Assembly: GCA_951213105.1 (NCBI GenBank)
Contig: OX578139.1
Span: 69,127,754-69,191,753, forward strand
Length of the DNA: 64,000 nt
DNA from: Amaurobius ferox
Taxonomy: Eukaryota > Arthropoda > Arachnida > Araneae > Amaurobiidae
Reading direction: 5' to 3'
In this document: piece after piece, positions 35,095 to 45,718 of the stretch
Position numbering within the stretch: the stretch's first letter is position 1
Layout: each line of letters starts with the position of its first letter
The notes under the pieces: generated by a model
The model's input: only the letters and a program-made list of their open reading frames with translations
Told to the model about the DNA's origin: nothing
The model's database searches: none
Translations under genes and position numbers: made by a program

Positions 35095-35305
35095 GTCATT
35101 CTAGTCTACATATTTCTCTGTATAGTTCTCTATATCTCTTGTGTTTCGTCGTTCTATTTCATCGTTCTTAAGTCATTGTATCCCTATATCTATTTTCTCA
35201 AGTCGTTCTTTCTTAAGTGTAGCACCGTCGTCGTTCTCATGTCGTTCTTTAGTCATACTATCTCTATATCTGTTTTTTCTGGTCGTTCTTATGTCATAGG
35301 TTGTG
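35095..35305. repeat. Degenerate tandem repeat, TCGTTCTTATGTCAT words
   Basis: Variants of 'tatatctgttttct' followed by 'cgttcttaagtcat' recur about five times with ~50-60-bp spacing, running up to the 5S-like sequence. A further word 'atgtcgttctttatatttt' occurs at 35760 on its other side. Confidence 0.6.
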
Positions 35306-35324
35306 GCTCTTTTGCCTCAGGCCT

Positions 35325-35420
35325 GACACTCCTCTTTTGCATCACCGAAGTCAAGCAGCATCGGGCGCGGTTAGTATTGAATGGGTGACCACCTGGGAAC
35401 ACCGCGTGCTGTTGGCACAC
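35325..35420 (+). ncRNA. 5S rRNA-derived sequence (pseudogene or SINE head)
   Basis: From ATCACCGAAGTCAAGCAGCA to TGGGTGACCACCTGGGAACA and CCGCGTGCTGTTGGCA it follows the 3' two thirds of animal 5S rRNA closely, including the internal promoter region (A box AAGTCAAGCAG, intermediate element, C box). The first ~40 bases of 5S are replaced or degenerate (acactcctcttttgc). No T-run terminator follows GGCAC. A functional 5S gene is therefore unlikely, and a 5S-derived SINE head or pseudogene is favoured. Confidence 0.7.
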
Positions 35421-35640
35421 TTTGTGCGCGGTAGCCCGGTGGTTTGCGCGCTGGATTTGCAAGCTGCCAAAACTGCCGCCGTGTTCATGCGGAGTACGAT
35501 CACGTTAGACATGTGGGTCCGTAAATCCTTCCGAGAGGTTGGTGGTAGGGGAAGGAGGGTACGGTCCCTGTGGATGCCTCCCCCTCTGGGTTCGGGTCTA
35601 AATTGGATGGCACTTCCCGGACGTCCATACGGTTACCTTA
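35421..35640 (+). ncRNA. tRNA-like continuation of the 5S-derived sequence
   Basis: Right after the 5S end, GGTAGCCCGGTGGTTTGCGCGC resembles a tRNA D-arm/A box (TAGCNNRGTGG). A B-box-like GGTTCGGGTCT follows at about 35590, about 150 bp away and too far for a tRNA. The block is GC-rich and unlike the surroundings. The long open frames through it (35301-35651 and others) I treat as incidental. It could be the body of a 5S/tRNA compound SINE. Confidence 0.4.
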
Positions 35641-36324
35641 TACCTTTCTGATAGGTTGGACGGTCTGGGTCTCAACAACAGCAACTCCTCTTTTGCTCCT
35701 ATTGGCCGCCTCCATGGCGAAGTCACAAGCAACTTCTCCATTGGTCAGCCTTTTTATCCAATGTCGTTCTTTATATTTTCTTAAGAGTCCTTCGACCCCT
35801 TCTTGCCTTGACACCCCTAAATTTATGATTTTAGCTGATCTTTGGGTCAGCGTGTCTGTGTGTGACCAGAAATAGTTCTCACATTTACTGTCTCTCACAT
35901 TTGTTTTTTGCAGAGAGTTTCAAAGCACCCTGTAAGTGTTTGCGAAAGCATTCTACATGTGATAGAGAGGGAGTGTCAAACGATTTCCGAAATCTCGCAA
36001 GTTGTGTGACGAAAATTCTCAAAAACAAATTCGCCACACCCTGCCTACCTCCCCTTATCCCCTCCCCCCCAAAAAAAAATAAAGAGCTAAAATCTGGCAA
36101 CCAATGAAAGCACTGACGGAAAAGAGCGTATATATGAAGCAAATATAATGCCTGTCAACTCACTTCGAATATTGCAAGTCTTCTTAGGCTTCTAGTCTAG
36201 TACTATACTCAAAGCAGAAATCTTAATGATTACTTGACTGGTCATAACTATTCGATTTCAGACACTTTGGGATACACCTCGTGTAAGTCCAAAACCACGG
36301 TTTATATAATTTTGTGACAAATTT
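35641..36324. other. No gene recognised
   Basis: Moderate composition to 36110, with C and A runs at 36058-36080. CCAAT at 36100 and 'gcgtatatatgaagc' at about 36129 are promoter-like words without a following exon. Confidence 0.3.
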
Positions 36325-36332
36325 GTCTAGAT

Positions 36333-36990
36333 CAGCATGTCCCAAACTTTTTATCCGTGGTTCGGTTATTTTTATACTTGTCTTTCGTGACCCACTAAAC
36401 ATTTTTTTTTTGCCAAAACAGGCACATGCATAATAAAACAGATTAAATGTCCATACAGTTTTCATATATTATAATAAAAATAAATTTACTCTTTAAAAAA
36501 ATGCGAAGGTATCAAAGTAAAACCAAATAATTTATTAATGAGACGTGTGATGCTTTTCTGGGTAACTAGAAACTTTGGGTTTAGAGAAAAACTTTACTGT
36601 TAGATATAGTTCGACTGTCAATTGGTTTTTATATTTATTGTTTAGGAAATCCACAGTTGAAAGCCTGCTTCACGCTTATGGGTTTTTAGAAAAAGCATTA
36701 GAAATTATGTTGCTTTTTCTGCTATAAGTGGGTACAAAACAGCTTAAAATCCATCAGTGGTATTTTGCCGAAGATGTCTGAGACTGCAAAACGATGCGGA
36801 CGAAGGACAAGCGTGTCATTCGTCCTGATTAATTGAATTATCTATTCAAAAGTTCCGATTCAACGTTATTTATCCGTATTTTAAAGTTTGGTGAAAAAAA
36901 ACACCTAGGTTTTCGAGAGCTGTTGTAGGCGACCGACATATTGCTTCCATGGCCCGGTGCCGGATCGCGACCCACCATTGGGAAACGCTT
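36333..36990. mobile_element. hAT-type MITE with 8-bp target duplication
   Basis: Left end CAGCATGTCCCAAACTTTTT; right end, read inward, AAGCGTTTCCCAATGGTGGG. The inner words 'cgtgacccac' and 'gatcgcgacccac' are also typical of hAT ends. The 8-bp GTCTAGAT occurs immediately before the left end (36325-36332) and after the right end (36991-36998). The ~658-bp interior has no transposase. Confidence 0.75.
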
Positions 36991-37102
36991 GTCTAGATAA
37001 ACCATTTATGAAATGATACGCTCTCTCATTGAAGGCATCCATGGACAGATTTCATTTTGATTATGTACTCGTCAAGATAGGGACAGAGCTAGTCAATCCT
37101 CC
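36827..37102. repeat. Direct repeat copy 1 (hAT right end plus flank)
   Basis: Begins GATTAATTGAATTATCTATT, runs through the hAT right end and its TSD into host flank, and ends AGTCAATCCTCC. Matches 37511-37786, also 276 bp. Confidence 0.8.
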
Positions 37103-37510
37103 TGCTGTCGTAAGAAATATTACCCCACATCATCACCCAGGGGTAATGGCTGTCTGCTTGTGTAAAACAAAGGCTGATTGGGACAATTGAGCCTGGCGCC
37201 TTCACACACGTACCCGATGGCCATGTGCTGAGAGGCTGAAGGGTGATTCATCGCTGAATACTATGCGATGCCAATCTGCTGGCAGCCATGATGCTCTGCT
37301 ACAACACCACTCCAAACGACTCTGTTGATGTTGTGGAGTTGTGGGCAGACGTCGTAAAGGCCGCCGTGAGCCACCTCACCCAAGCGCCCTGAGATAGTGG
37401 ATGGTACCACGGGTGGTATAGAAGAGGCTGTAGTACGTTGGATGGTGGACAATGATAACGTTGGACCAGTTCGGGCCTGTCGCACAATCATCCGATATTG
37501 CCTCGCATTT
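37103..37510 (-). pseudogene. Tc1 transposase central fragment
   Basis: A 408-bp fragment of the same Tc1 type as 32034-33148 (it matches about 32590-33000 there). Readable parts on the minus strand: IVRQARTGPT, SSIPPVVPSTIS, NINRVVWSGVVAEHHGCQQI and, in another frame, the equivalent of the FSDES region. It lacks both ends of the transposase and any terminal repeat. It sits exactly between two 276-bp direct repeats, so it may have arrived by a recombination or repair event rather than by transposition. Confidence 0.8.
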
Positions 37511-37786
37511 GATTAATTGAATTATCTATTCAAAAGTCCCAATGCAATGTCATTTACCCGTATTTGAAGGTTTGGTGAAGAAACGAAACACTTTTCCAGA
37601 GCTGTTCTAGGCGACCGGAATTTTGCTTCCGTGGTCCGGTGCCTGATCGAGACCCACCATTTGGGAAACGTTGGTCTAGATAAACTATTTTATGAAAAGA
37701 TGCGCGCTCTCATAGAAGACATCCATGGGCAGGTTTCATTTTGATTATGTACTAGTCAGGATAGAGATAAAGTTAGTCAATCCTCC
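37511..37786. repeat. Direct repeat copy 2 (hAT right end plus flank)
   Basis: Same block as 36827-37102 with substitutions throughout, including the hAT end CCATTTGGGAAACG and the target word TCTAGATAAA. Confidence 0.8.
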
Positions 37787-38410
37787 GCGGCGACTTGAAG
37801 AGTTTACGCCGACTCGTCAGAATAGAATAATCAATATCTACAACGGCAGCTACAAAATTTTCTGTATGCTACAATTTTACGAACCAGTATGGAAACCAAC
37901 AAATCAGTTCCGTCCATGCAGTCAGATTCAAATTTCACCAAGAAACACAGTTGCATAAGAATGTTTTAGTAACGTCCTTCAGCATATTATAGTCGACACC
38001 TTCAGTGGCAGGAAGAAAATGATCTCATTTCTTACATTTAGGAATCTTAGAATCTTACAACGTCTCAGAATCTTACATTTAAGAGAATTTATAGAGTGAC
38101 CGTCAAATTCTGTCCGTCCTATCTTAACATTAGGCAGCCCACAATAGATGGGTTCTGTGAGTACAACTTAAAAGGCTACGTTTTCAGCATGCAAAATTTA
38201 ACTATTAAGAAATATCATTCTTCATATTCTTCAAAATCAGCTATATCAGGCAATATCCTCAAATAGCAATACTGATAAATAGGAGGACTCAATGGAATAT
38301 TTTTTAAGGGAAACTTGTTTTGCTTAATTATATTCAATTCCATGTTTATTCTCGTGATAGGAAGCTCATTAAAAACTAATTCACCTGTATAGTTTATCTG
38401 ATAGGATACA
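37787..38410. other. No gene recognised
   Basis: AT-rich sequence with a short repeated word 'gaatcttacaacgtctcaga' near 38040-38085. Small open frames show no domain. Confidence 0.3.
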
Positions 38411-38540
38411 ATCCGATCTATTAACGATATCATCTAATCCGATCTATTGACGATATCACCTAATCCGATCAATTGACGATATCACCTAATCCGATCTATT
38501 GACGATATCATCTAATCTGATGTATTGACGATATCATCTA
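38411..38540. repeat. Minisatellite, 26-bp unit x 5
   Basis: Unit ATCCGATCTATTGACGATAT plus CATCTA or CACCTA, five tandem copies with single-base variants. Confidence 0.9.
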
Positions 38541-38639
38541 ATTTATTAAATTAGTATTATTAGCTTTCATAGTTGAATGTATTCTTGAAGCGTTTGAGCT
38601 TTCCAAATATCTACATTTAATTTTCCATTGTATTTTTTT

Positions 38640-39190
38640 TCGCTTTTCTTTTCAGAAACGTCCAGAAATCTTCAGGTGACATAGAATCTTTGCACAGTTG
38701 CAGTATCGACAACGGGACAGAACCAAATGAAGAGAAATTTTCTATTTCCCCCACCGTGGCAGGACAGAAGGGAGTTTAAAAAGGCTTTTCAAACCTTTCA
38801 GAAGAACTTTGGCGACCTAAAAAGCTAAATCTTTGCGCACTTGCAGTATCGATCAAGCAATATAACCTAACAACATTGGATTTCCAATTTACTCACCAGG
38901 GGGCAGAGAAAATAGGATAGATTTTCAGATCTTCATAAACCCTCCCGGTGACATAGAAGGTTGAATATTTCGATACCTATGATATCGCCTACGAGACAAC
39001 CTTAAGAAAGGTGGATTTTCCCCGGAAAACGGACAATATCGGTAGGGCTTGAAAATTATTTTCGAATCCTTCAGAAGTCTCCCTGTAACCTGAAAGGTTA
39101 AAATTTTGCACTCTTACAGAATTGTCCACAGTACACTTCCTATGACTATAAATTTTCGATAAAGATGAGTATTTTCGCATCATTAAACAA
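38640..39190. repeat. Degenerate ~145-150-bp tandem repeat, left block
   Basis: Four diverged units share 'cttcagaagtctccc', 'ggtgacatagaa', 'aatctttgcacacttgcag', 'tatcgac' and 'gggacagaacc'. The block is interrupted by 39200-39840. Confidence 0.6.
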
Positions 39191-39473
39191 AATAAAACGT
39201 GTTAAAAAAAGTTGTATTTTTATTTTTTAGAGTGTTAGTTACCTTGTCTTTAAGAGACTTTAAATACTAGTAAATTGTGCAATTATTGATACAAAATAAT
39301 TAATGTAAAGCCTAATTATTTGAATTACATTCTCTTATCACTTTAAGATCAACATTCATTACTTTTCAAGCAACAAGAAAGCATACGTGAAAAATACTAA
39401 AACACCAAAGGAATATATATAGAAACAAATGTCAACCAAAATACAGTATTGCACAAATCATATAAACTCACCG

Positions 39474-39804
39474 CATGTAATGATATGTTTTGTGTCATAT
39501 CACGGAGAACAATCCTCTAACGCCCAGTTGTCAACAAAGAATCATGGAGGATAGAATTGTGACAGCCGTGAAATAAGAATTCGGAATTGAGTGGTTTATG
39601 GGGACGCTGTTGCAAAGGACAGTGACATGGATATCCTGCGGGCGTAAACTGTCTTGCAGATGCTAAAATTTACGCAAGAGTTGAAAAGAATACAAAATTT
39701 GAGAGACGCGGTTCATTCTTATACTCATTTTGTTAATCAGATTTCTAGATGCTGTTATTCAGTTCTGTAAACATGTGATTCTTTTAAGGTTCGTTAAATA
39801 GCAT
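39474..39804 (+). repeat. Repeat E copy 1; also outer left arm of a large inverted repeat
   Basis: 39474-39700 resembles 43870-44110 (cgtcatatcac-type start, 'gtcaacaaagaatcatggagg', 'attgtgacagccgtg', gctaaaatttacgcaagagt). 39651-39804 pairs in inverted orientation with 42070-42200. Confidence 0.6.
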
Positions 39805-39849
39805 ATTAAAAGAGCTGGATTGGGAGACTTGACTTTCTGATCATTATAA

Positions 39850-40439
39850 TAATTGTATAAAGTGTCTCTGTCTTTTAGGGTCAAAACAGAAACACTTTAT
39901 ACAAGAAAACGGCCGGTAACCTAAAAGACTTTCTTTACACTTATAATATTGAGTCTGAGACAGAATCTAAGTGAGCCAGATTTTATATTCTCCAGAAGTC
40001 GGCGGAAATAGAATATTTTAAGTCGTTCCAGACCCCTTAGAAGCCCTTTCCATGACCTACGAGACTTTATCTTTGTATACATAGAGTAATCCATGAGATA
40101 AAATGGTAATCCATATGGAATAGAATGGGATAAAACCTAACAGGGTCGGATCTTTTTTTCTCACAAGGGGTTTAAAAAATAGTGTTTTTCGATAATTCTT
40201 TTCAGACTCGCCAGAAGGCCCCAGTGAGTCTATAAAGTTGAATCTTTATGCACATGTCGTAGCGTCGATGGGACAGAAACTAACGAAGCCGGATTTTTTT
40301 TTCTCCCGGGGTTAGACAAATGAGGGAGGTAGTTTTGAAAAGTCCTTCCAGACCTTCCACAAGCCCTCTATGATCAACAGGACTGACACTTTTCACATTT
40401 AAAACATTTACCATGGAACAGAACCTAAATAAGCTAGTT
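39850..40439. repeat. Degenerate ~145-150-bp tandem repeat, right block
   Basis: Further units of the 38640 type ('cagaaggccccagtgagtct', 'gttgaatctttatgcacatg', 'gatgggacagaaact'). Confidence 0.6.
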
Positions 40440-40847
40440 ATTTTCCTTATATACATATAACGTATAAGGAAAGTATTGTGACGGGGTCGAAAATTCGATT
40501 TCGAGTTTTCGACGGGAGAGCACGTTTCAAGCATCTCTGAACACCAATCAGACGTTTTTGAGGTGATGTATGTGTGTGTGTGTGAGAGAGAGAGAGAGGC
40601 TGTGGAGACGATAACTCACGAATGATGGAGCGATTCGAATGAAATTTGGTAGAAAAATTACAATCCGTGAATACTGGAAGCCCATTGTTTTTAAACACAA
40701 TCGAATGTTCAGAATCCCCTAAATTTTCGGGTGAAATTTTGAAAAAATCATCAAAAAATCAAAACATTTAATAAAGTTACGCAAATAGTCATTTCTTATG
40801 CAAATTTTCCTTAACAAACGATTGACATAAACTTTGGAACGACATAA
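40440..40847 (+). mobile_element. Family B element, 5' part only
   Basis: Starts TTTTCCTTATATACATATAA, palindrome, then GTGACGGGGTCGAAAATTCG and a (TG/AG)n tract (40570-40597). It stops at 'ggaacgacataac', where the interrupted inverted-repeat arm resumes. Confidence 0.7.
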
Positions 40848-41335
40848 CACTTATGGATAGCATACCCAAATATGTAGAAAATTTATCTACACTTGCTTTC
40901 GTATGCATTTGTGATGACGCAAGAATTGGTATTTTTATAAATTTTGAAATGGTTTTAAGAATCGATAATATTGTGTAAATAATGTCTACAAAATAATAAA
41001 AGTGTAAAAGACAAAAGTTAACAAATTCCGCGTATAAAAAGAGTTCCAATCACGAATAGCTAAAACAAGAAACAAAAATTTTGGTAGTCAAATTAGGCAT
41101 CAGATAAATATACGAATCTATATACCAGCTGTAAATTGAAGGGCCTACAGATATCGCGGAAATGATGCAACTCAGATGTCCCGTGACGAAAAGCTAGGCG
41201 ACTAATGAATCCAGAGACAGACTGCCCTATGCACTCTATCTACCTAAATTATGCTATAAGTATTTAGGGTGAAAAAACTATCTTCAGGCTAGAAGAAGGC
41301 AAAGAATCATAATGGCTACCCTTTGGTGAAAGAGA
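40848..41335. repeat. Left arm (inner) of a large inverted repeat
   Basis: Pairs with 41581-42068 in reverse complement: acttatggatagcatacc, 'cgtatgcatttgtgatgac', 'cccgtgacgaaaagct', 'agaaggcaaagaatcataat' and 'ctaccctttggtgaaagaga' all have inverted partners. Confidence 0.8.
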
Positions 41336-41580
41336 TGAGAAACCAAAAGCTTTAGGAATCCAAGAGAGAGCATCCAAAGTCAACGCATTGCAAGTGGTAA
41401 TATATGAAAGAGACCATCCTGATATTATACCATATTCCTGATAAAAGTTCTGCCCAAACCAAAGCAGATGCCCATGTCTTGAATCTATACCAACTAAAAA
41501 GGCATAGTATATTGTAGTAAATATATATTGCATGTATGGTAATATATATATATATATTCTATACATATATATATATATTC

Positions 41581-42190
41581 TGATCTCTTTCACCAAAGGG
41601 TAGCCATTATGACTCTTTGCCTTCTTCTAGCCTGAAGATAGTTTTCCATTCTAAATACTTCTTACATAATTTAGTTGGATAGCGTACATAGAACCGGCTG
41701 TTTCTGGATTGCTCAGCTGCCCAGCTTTTCGTCACGGGACATCTGAGTTGCATCATTTCTGAGATATCTGTAGGCTCTTCAATTTTCAGCTGGTAAAATA
41801 AATTCGTATAATTATCTGATGTCTATTTTGACTCTGTTCTTTGTTTCAGTTATTAAAGGTTGGAACTATTTTTATACGCGGAATAAGTTAACTGCTGTCT
41901 TTTGCACTTTTATTATTTTGTAGACATTATTTTCACAATATGATCGGTTCTTAAATTCATTTCAAAATTTCAAAATTTATAAAAATACCAGTTCTTGTGT
42001 CATCACAAATGCATACGAAAGTCAAGTGGAGCTACATTTTCTAAATATTTGGGTATGCTATCCATAAGTATTTAACGAACCTTAAAAGAATCACATGCTT
42101 ACAGAACTAAATAATAGTGTCTAAAAATCTGCTTAACAAAATACGTATCAGAATGAGTCGCTTCTCACAGGTTTAGATTCTTTTCAACTC
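41581..42190. repeat. Right arm of the large inverted repeat
   Basis: Uninterrupted version of the arm. Its outer part (42070-42190) pairs with 39651-39804, showing that 39805-40847 is an interruption of the left arm. The spacer 41336-41580 contains (TA)n. Confidence 0.8.
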
Positions 42191-42193
42191 TTG

Positions 42194-42195
<2 letters not shown>

Positions 42196-42232
<37 letters not shown>
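42196..42232. repeat. (TA)n microsatellite at the arm end
   Basis: Pure TA tract at the outer end of the right arm. Confidence 0.9.
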
Positions 42233-42238
<6 letters not shown>

Positions 42239-43859
42239 ACATGTTATTAATTACGATGTGTAAAGAATTGAGATCTATAGTGATAACATGATAATGAATT
42301 TTATATCAGCGTCATCACAGCGTGCGCTCCCAAATCTTAAATACTGTAAATTGGTATTTTTTGGAACTTTGTAATTTTTCGTAATTATTATTAATTTTGA
42401 AGATGTTTGTAAATAAGTAACATTTTATGAAGAATAATTCTCTGTTTTATTACTCCAAAAATAACGTTTTTCCTTTCAGCAGTTTTTAAGTAGCTGTAAA
42501 TATCCAGAAATTTAGAAGGTGGGTTATTTTGTTGGTTTTCTTAATCATAACGCATTTAAAACGCAGTAATTAAATATAGAAAAATCAAGTTATTTACTTA
42601 AATACAAAGTTATCCCTATAACATTCATATTACATTTTGTTTCGAACTATTTATTTAACAATCAGTATTAGAAATAGAAACTCACCTAGCTTTCGTGGCA
42701 GCTTCAGTACGCAAGTTATTCTTTTAATCTGTTTCTCAAAAAAAAAAAAAAGTAAATGTATTTTTTTTATCTGGCAACAGATTAATCACGTCGATGAATT
42801 TGCTGTATTCCGCTGATTTATGTAAATAAGTATTATTTTATTATTAGAATATATTTTATTATTAACCAACATGAAGAACTTATTTTATTATTAGAATAAA
42901 TTATTTCATTATTAGAATATATTTTATTATTAACCAACATGAAGAACTTAGGTTAAACAAATAAATTTCCCACAATGGCTGTTCTACTACACTTATTGCA
43001 AGAATAATTTTTTGCCGTAATAAATGATGCTATTAAAATATATTTTTGAGGGGTGGGAGAAGTATACAATTTCGATAAATTAATAGAATGGACTTAGTTC
43101 GTACGAATCTGACAACAAACGACAAATCAACTTATCCAGGGGAAGGCGTGGCACACGCAAGAGTTCTCTTGAAGTTTAAAAAAATCTTTTCCCAGTACTT
43201 TCTTTCTTTCTATTGACTAATCGATATTGCGCTGGTCAATTTGATGCTCCTCGTGCTTGGTGAAAATTAGGCGTCATTCCACCAGGTGAGCGGGTGGTAG
43301 GCTCAAGAGATAAGCGCATACTGGCGTATAGCACAGATGTTAGTGTACAGATGTCGCAGATCTAAAATTATTTTTCTTACATTTTCCTAACTGTTTTTTC
43401 ATATAGCTTAAAAGGAAAATATAATTAGAAGAAAACTTACATATTGGGTTCTATATTGAGTATCACTGAGCTATGACGAGTTTATATACCCTTTGCGGAA
43501 AGTTCTGAAAGAGGCACGAAACTCGTGAAGTTCTTAGCCAATCTGTAAAATTGGAGAAATTTCTAAAACTCCTCGAGAGTCACCAAGTTGAGGATGTTTC
43601 AGCACTAAGTCAGATTCTGTTTCCAAGGTCAAGCGAACTAAACCTTCAAATTATAATAATGGTTATCTGTAACGTATTCGTAACAATACGATGTCATACA
43701 TACTTCCGTTTCATTACAGCCGCATGTTTTTCTTTATTTATTCCGTACCTTGCGGCCTAAGATGCTACACATCGAAAATCATTTCGCGGCCCACAGTATG
43801 GGATATGATGTTTTAAACATTATTTATACGTTTAAAATATCAAAAAACAATGACAAAAT
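42233..43859. other. AT-rich; ~70-bp tandem duplication at 42835-42952
   Basis: The block 'ttattattaaccaacatgaa', 'gaacttat' occurs twice, about 70 bp apart. 43186-43380 is less AT-rich without a recognised frame. Confidence 0.5.
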
Positions 43860-44230
43860 TATTTTCAACTATCCTGCATGAGATACAATGTTATTCTCCG
43901 TCATATCACCAGAAGAAATATATTCTTTAAATCCAGATGTCAACAACAAATCATGAAGGAAAGGATTGTGACAACCGTGTAATAAGACTTCAGAATTGAG
44001 TGCTTTGCGTGGATTTTAAAGCTGAGAATACAGCACAGCGTCTTTTGTTGACATATATGGCTTCATGAACGCTAAAATATATGCTAGATTTGAAAAGATA
44101 CTGTAAACTGCAGAATGTGTGTCCGTGTTTGTTAATCAACGCTAAAGCAAAAGAATTCCAGCACATTTATGCGCATAATAAATATGAGATTTTGTGAGAT
44201 TGTTAAACAGAGTTTCTAACATGCAGTAGA
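43860..44230 (+). repeat. Repeat E copy 2
   Basis: Diverged copy of the 39474-39800 block: 'gtcaacaacaaatcatgaagg', 'attgtgacaaccgtgtaataa', 'gcttcatgaacgctaaaata' and 'tttgaaaagatactg' line up in order. Confidence 0.6.
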
Positions 44231-44549
44231 GAGAATCTAAGCTGCGTAGTACATGATTTTCCTGAATTTGAATATAAAAATATATTTTTTTAATTTTATT
44301 TCAAAATATCAATGTTTAAGTTTGATTAATTGAAATATTAAAGCTTTAAAATATTTTGCAACTTTTGAAACATTTTAATAAGAACACTCAGTCAGTTAAC
44401 ATTAAATAGCTTAATCAGTTCTGTTAATAGTTCATAATAGTTCATAACTTAATCACATCAGTTTATATTAAATAATTTAAATATTTGCATTTTAAAATGA
44501 TCTATTTACACTTGCAGAGTTCACTTCGGCTATAGGAGCTTGCAATTCC
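44231..44549. other. No feature seen
   Basis: AT-rich sequence with no coding or RNA-like signal. Confidence 0.4.
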
Positions 44550-44928
44550 GCCCCAGTTGCTCAACGTTAGAGCGTCAGCTGGCCAGAACGAAGACACGTG
44601 GTTCGATTCTCGGTTGGGGCTGCAGGGTTCTTTGCAAGGGCGCCCGAACAAATCAAACCTGCCTGACACTGCAAAGATGTCGGAGATCTAATAGTGACCC
44701 TAGAACGACTAGCACGTGTAAAGTAGACTTTGTCATATTGAGTACCAATTTCAAATCAGGAGGACAATGACCACTCAGGACGCTAACCTGGAAGATAAAA
44801 GTAGCATCAGGAGGCTAATCTGAGGTTAAAATAGCAGGAGGTTTTCAGCCAGATTGTTATTGCACGCCAATTTGACATTAGACAGTGGAGAATGCACAAT
44901 TTACTTCGATTTTGAAATCTTCCAATTT
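44550..44928 (+). repeat. SINE-like unit 1 with tRNA-like head
   Basis: 44550-44621 folds partly as a tRNA: 7-bp acceptor GCCCCAG/TTGGGGC (one G-T), D stem GCTC/GAGC, and the B-box-like GGTTCGATTCT. The anticodon arm does not pair, so it is not a working tRNA. A ~300-bp body follows. The 76-codon frame across it is incidental. Confidence 0.55.
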
Positions 44929-45030
44929 GGTCCCAGTAGCTCAGTGGTAAAGCCTAGGCAAAAAGATCCATGGCTGCTGGGGCAGAAAGGTTCTTTACAT
45001 GTTTTAAAGCAGTTTTAATTAAAAATACTT
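44929..45030 (+). repeat. SINE-like unit 2, tRNA-like head
   Basis: GGTCCCAGTAGCTCAGTGGTAA is a good A box. The head then decays, but it ends GCTGGGGCAGAAAGGTTCTTT, matching GGGGCTGCAGGGTTCTTTGC of unit 1. Preceding flanks also match (acttcg ... caatt), so the whole unit is tandemly repeated with a ~380-bp period. Confidence 0.5.
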
Positions 45031-45718
45031 GCTTATATTTAATTTCTAAGTAATCCTAATTAAGCACCATGTATATCACAATTAATTTAACATTCAGACA
45101 TCAATTTTTAAATAAAAAGTGTTTAGAAAAGAGATGGCGAAATATCAGCCGTTTAATGCATGGGCTTTTAAATTCTAAATGAGCCGTTAATTATCGTCTG
45201 TAGTTCTGCGTCTATCGATAGAGGATATGCCTATAACACATCTACAAACACGGAAACAACGTCTTCGGAAGAGAGTTTGTCGCTCCTTTATAGGAACGCG
45301 TGGTACATGTTGACACGGAACAGCAAACCCCAAGCTTGGGATGACCCCACGTTACTGCAAATGCACATCAACTACTAACAAATTTAACTATTACCCGATG
45401 CGTGTAATACTTATCAGTTTCAGCAATAAAAATTGAATTGTATTTCTATAAAACAGTTACTAAGGTCATAAATGTACTTACGGTTTTTGCGTGTCCTTTA
45501 AATATCTGGTAATGTGCAGACTATAATAAATAAAATAATCTTTGTAATTTTAACAATATAAAATGGTCGCTCGTGTGCAATGATGCTTTTTTTTTTGCAT
45601 AATAGTTTTTTTACATCATAACTCATAAAAAAGTCCATTCGTAATTAACCGACATAAAAGGATATGCTTGAGTAATAAACATTCACAAGAGCTATCACAA
45701 TCACTTGTCCATGTGTAT
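45031..45718. other. No gene recognised
   Basis: AT-rich; 45220-45370 is somewhat more balanced, but without a frame or known motif. Confidence 0.35.

Noticed and set aside
35325..35420. Functional 5S rRNA gene
   Set aside because: The first third of the gene is not recognisable and no T-run terminator follows.
35301..35651. 116-codon frame over the 5S/tRNA-like region as a protein
   Set aside because: It crosses structural-RNA-derived sequence; the composition reflects GC content, not coding.
44550..44621. Functional tRNA gene
   Set aside because: The anticodon arm does not pair and the T stem is poor; a SINE head or pseudogene is more likely.
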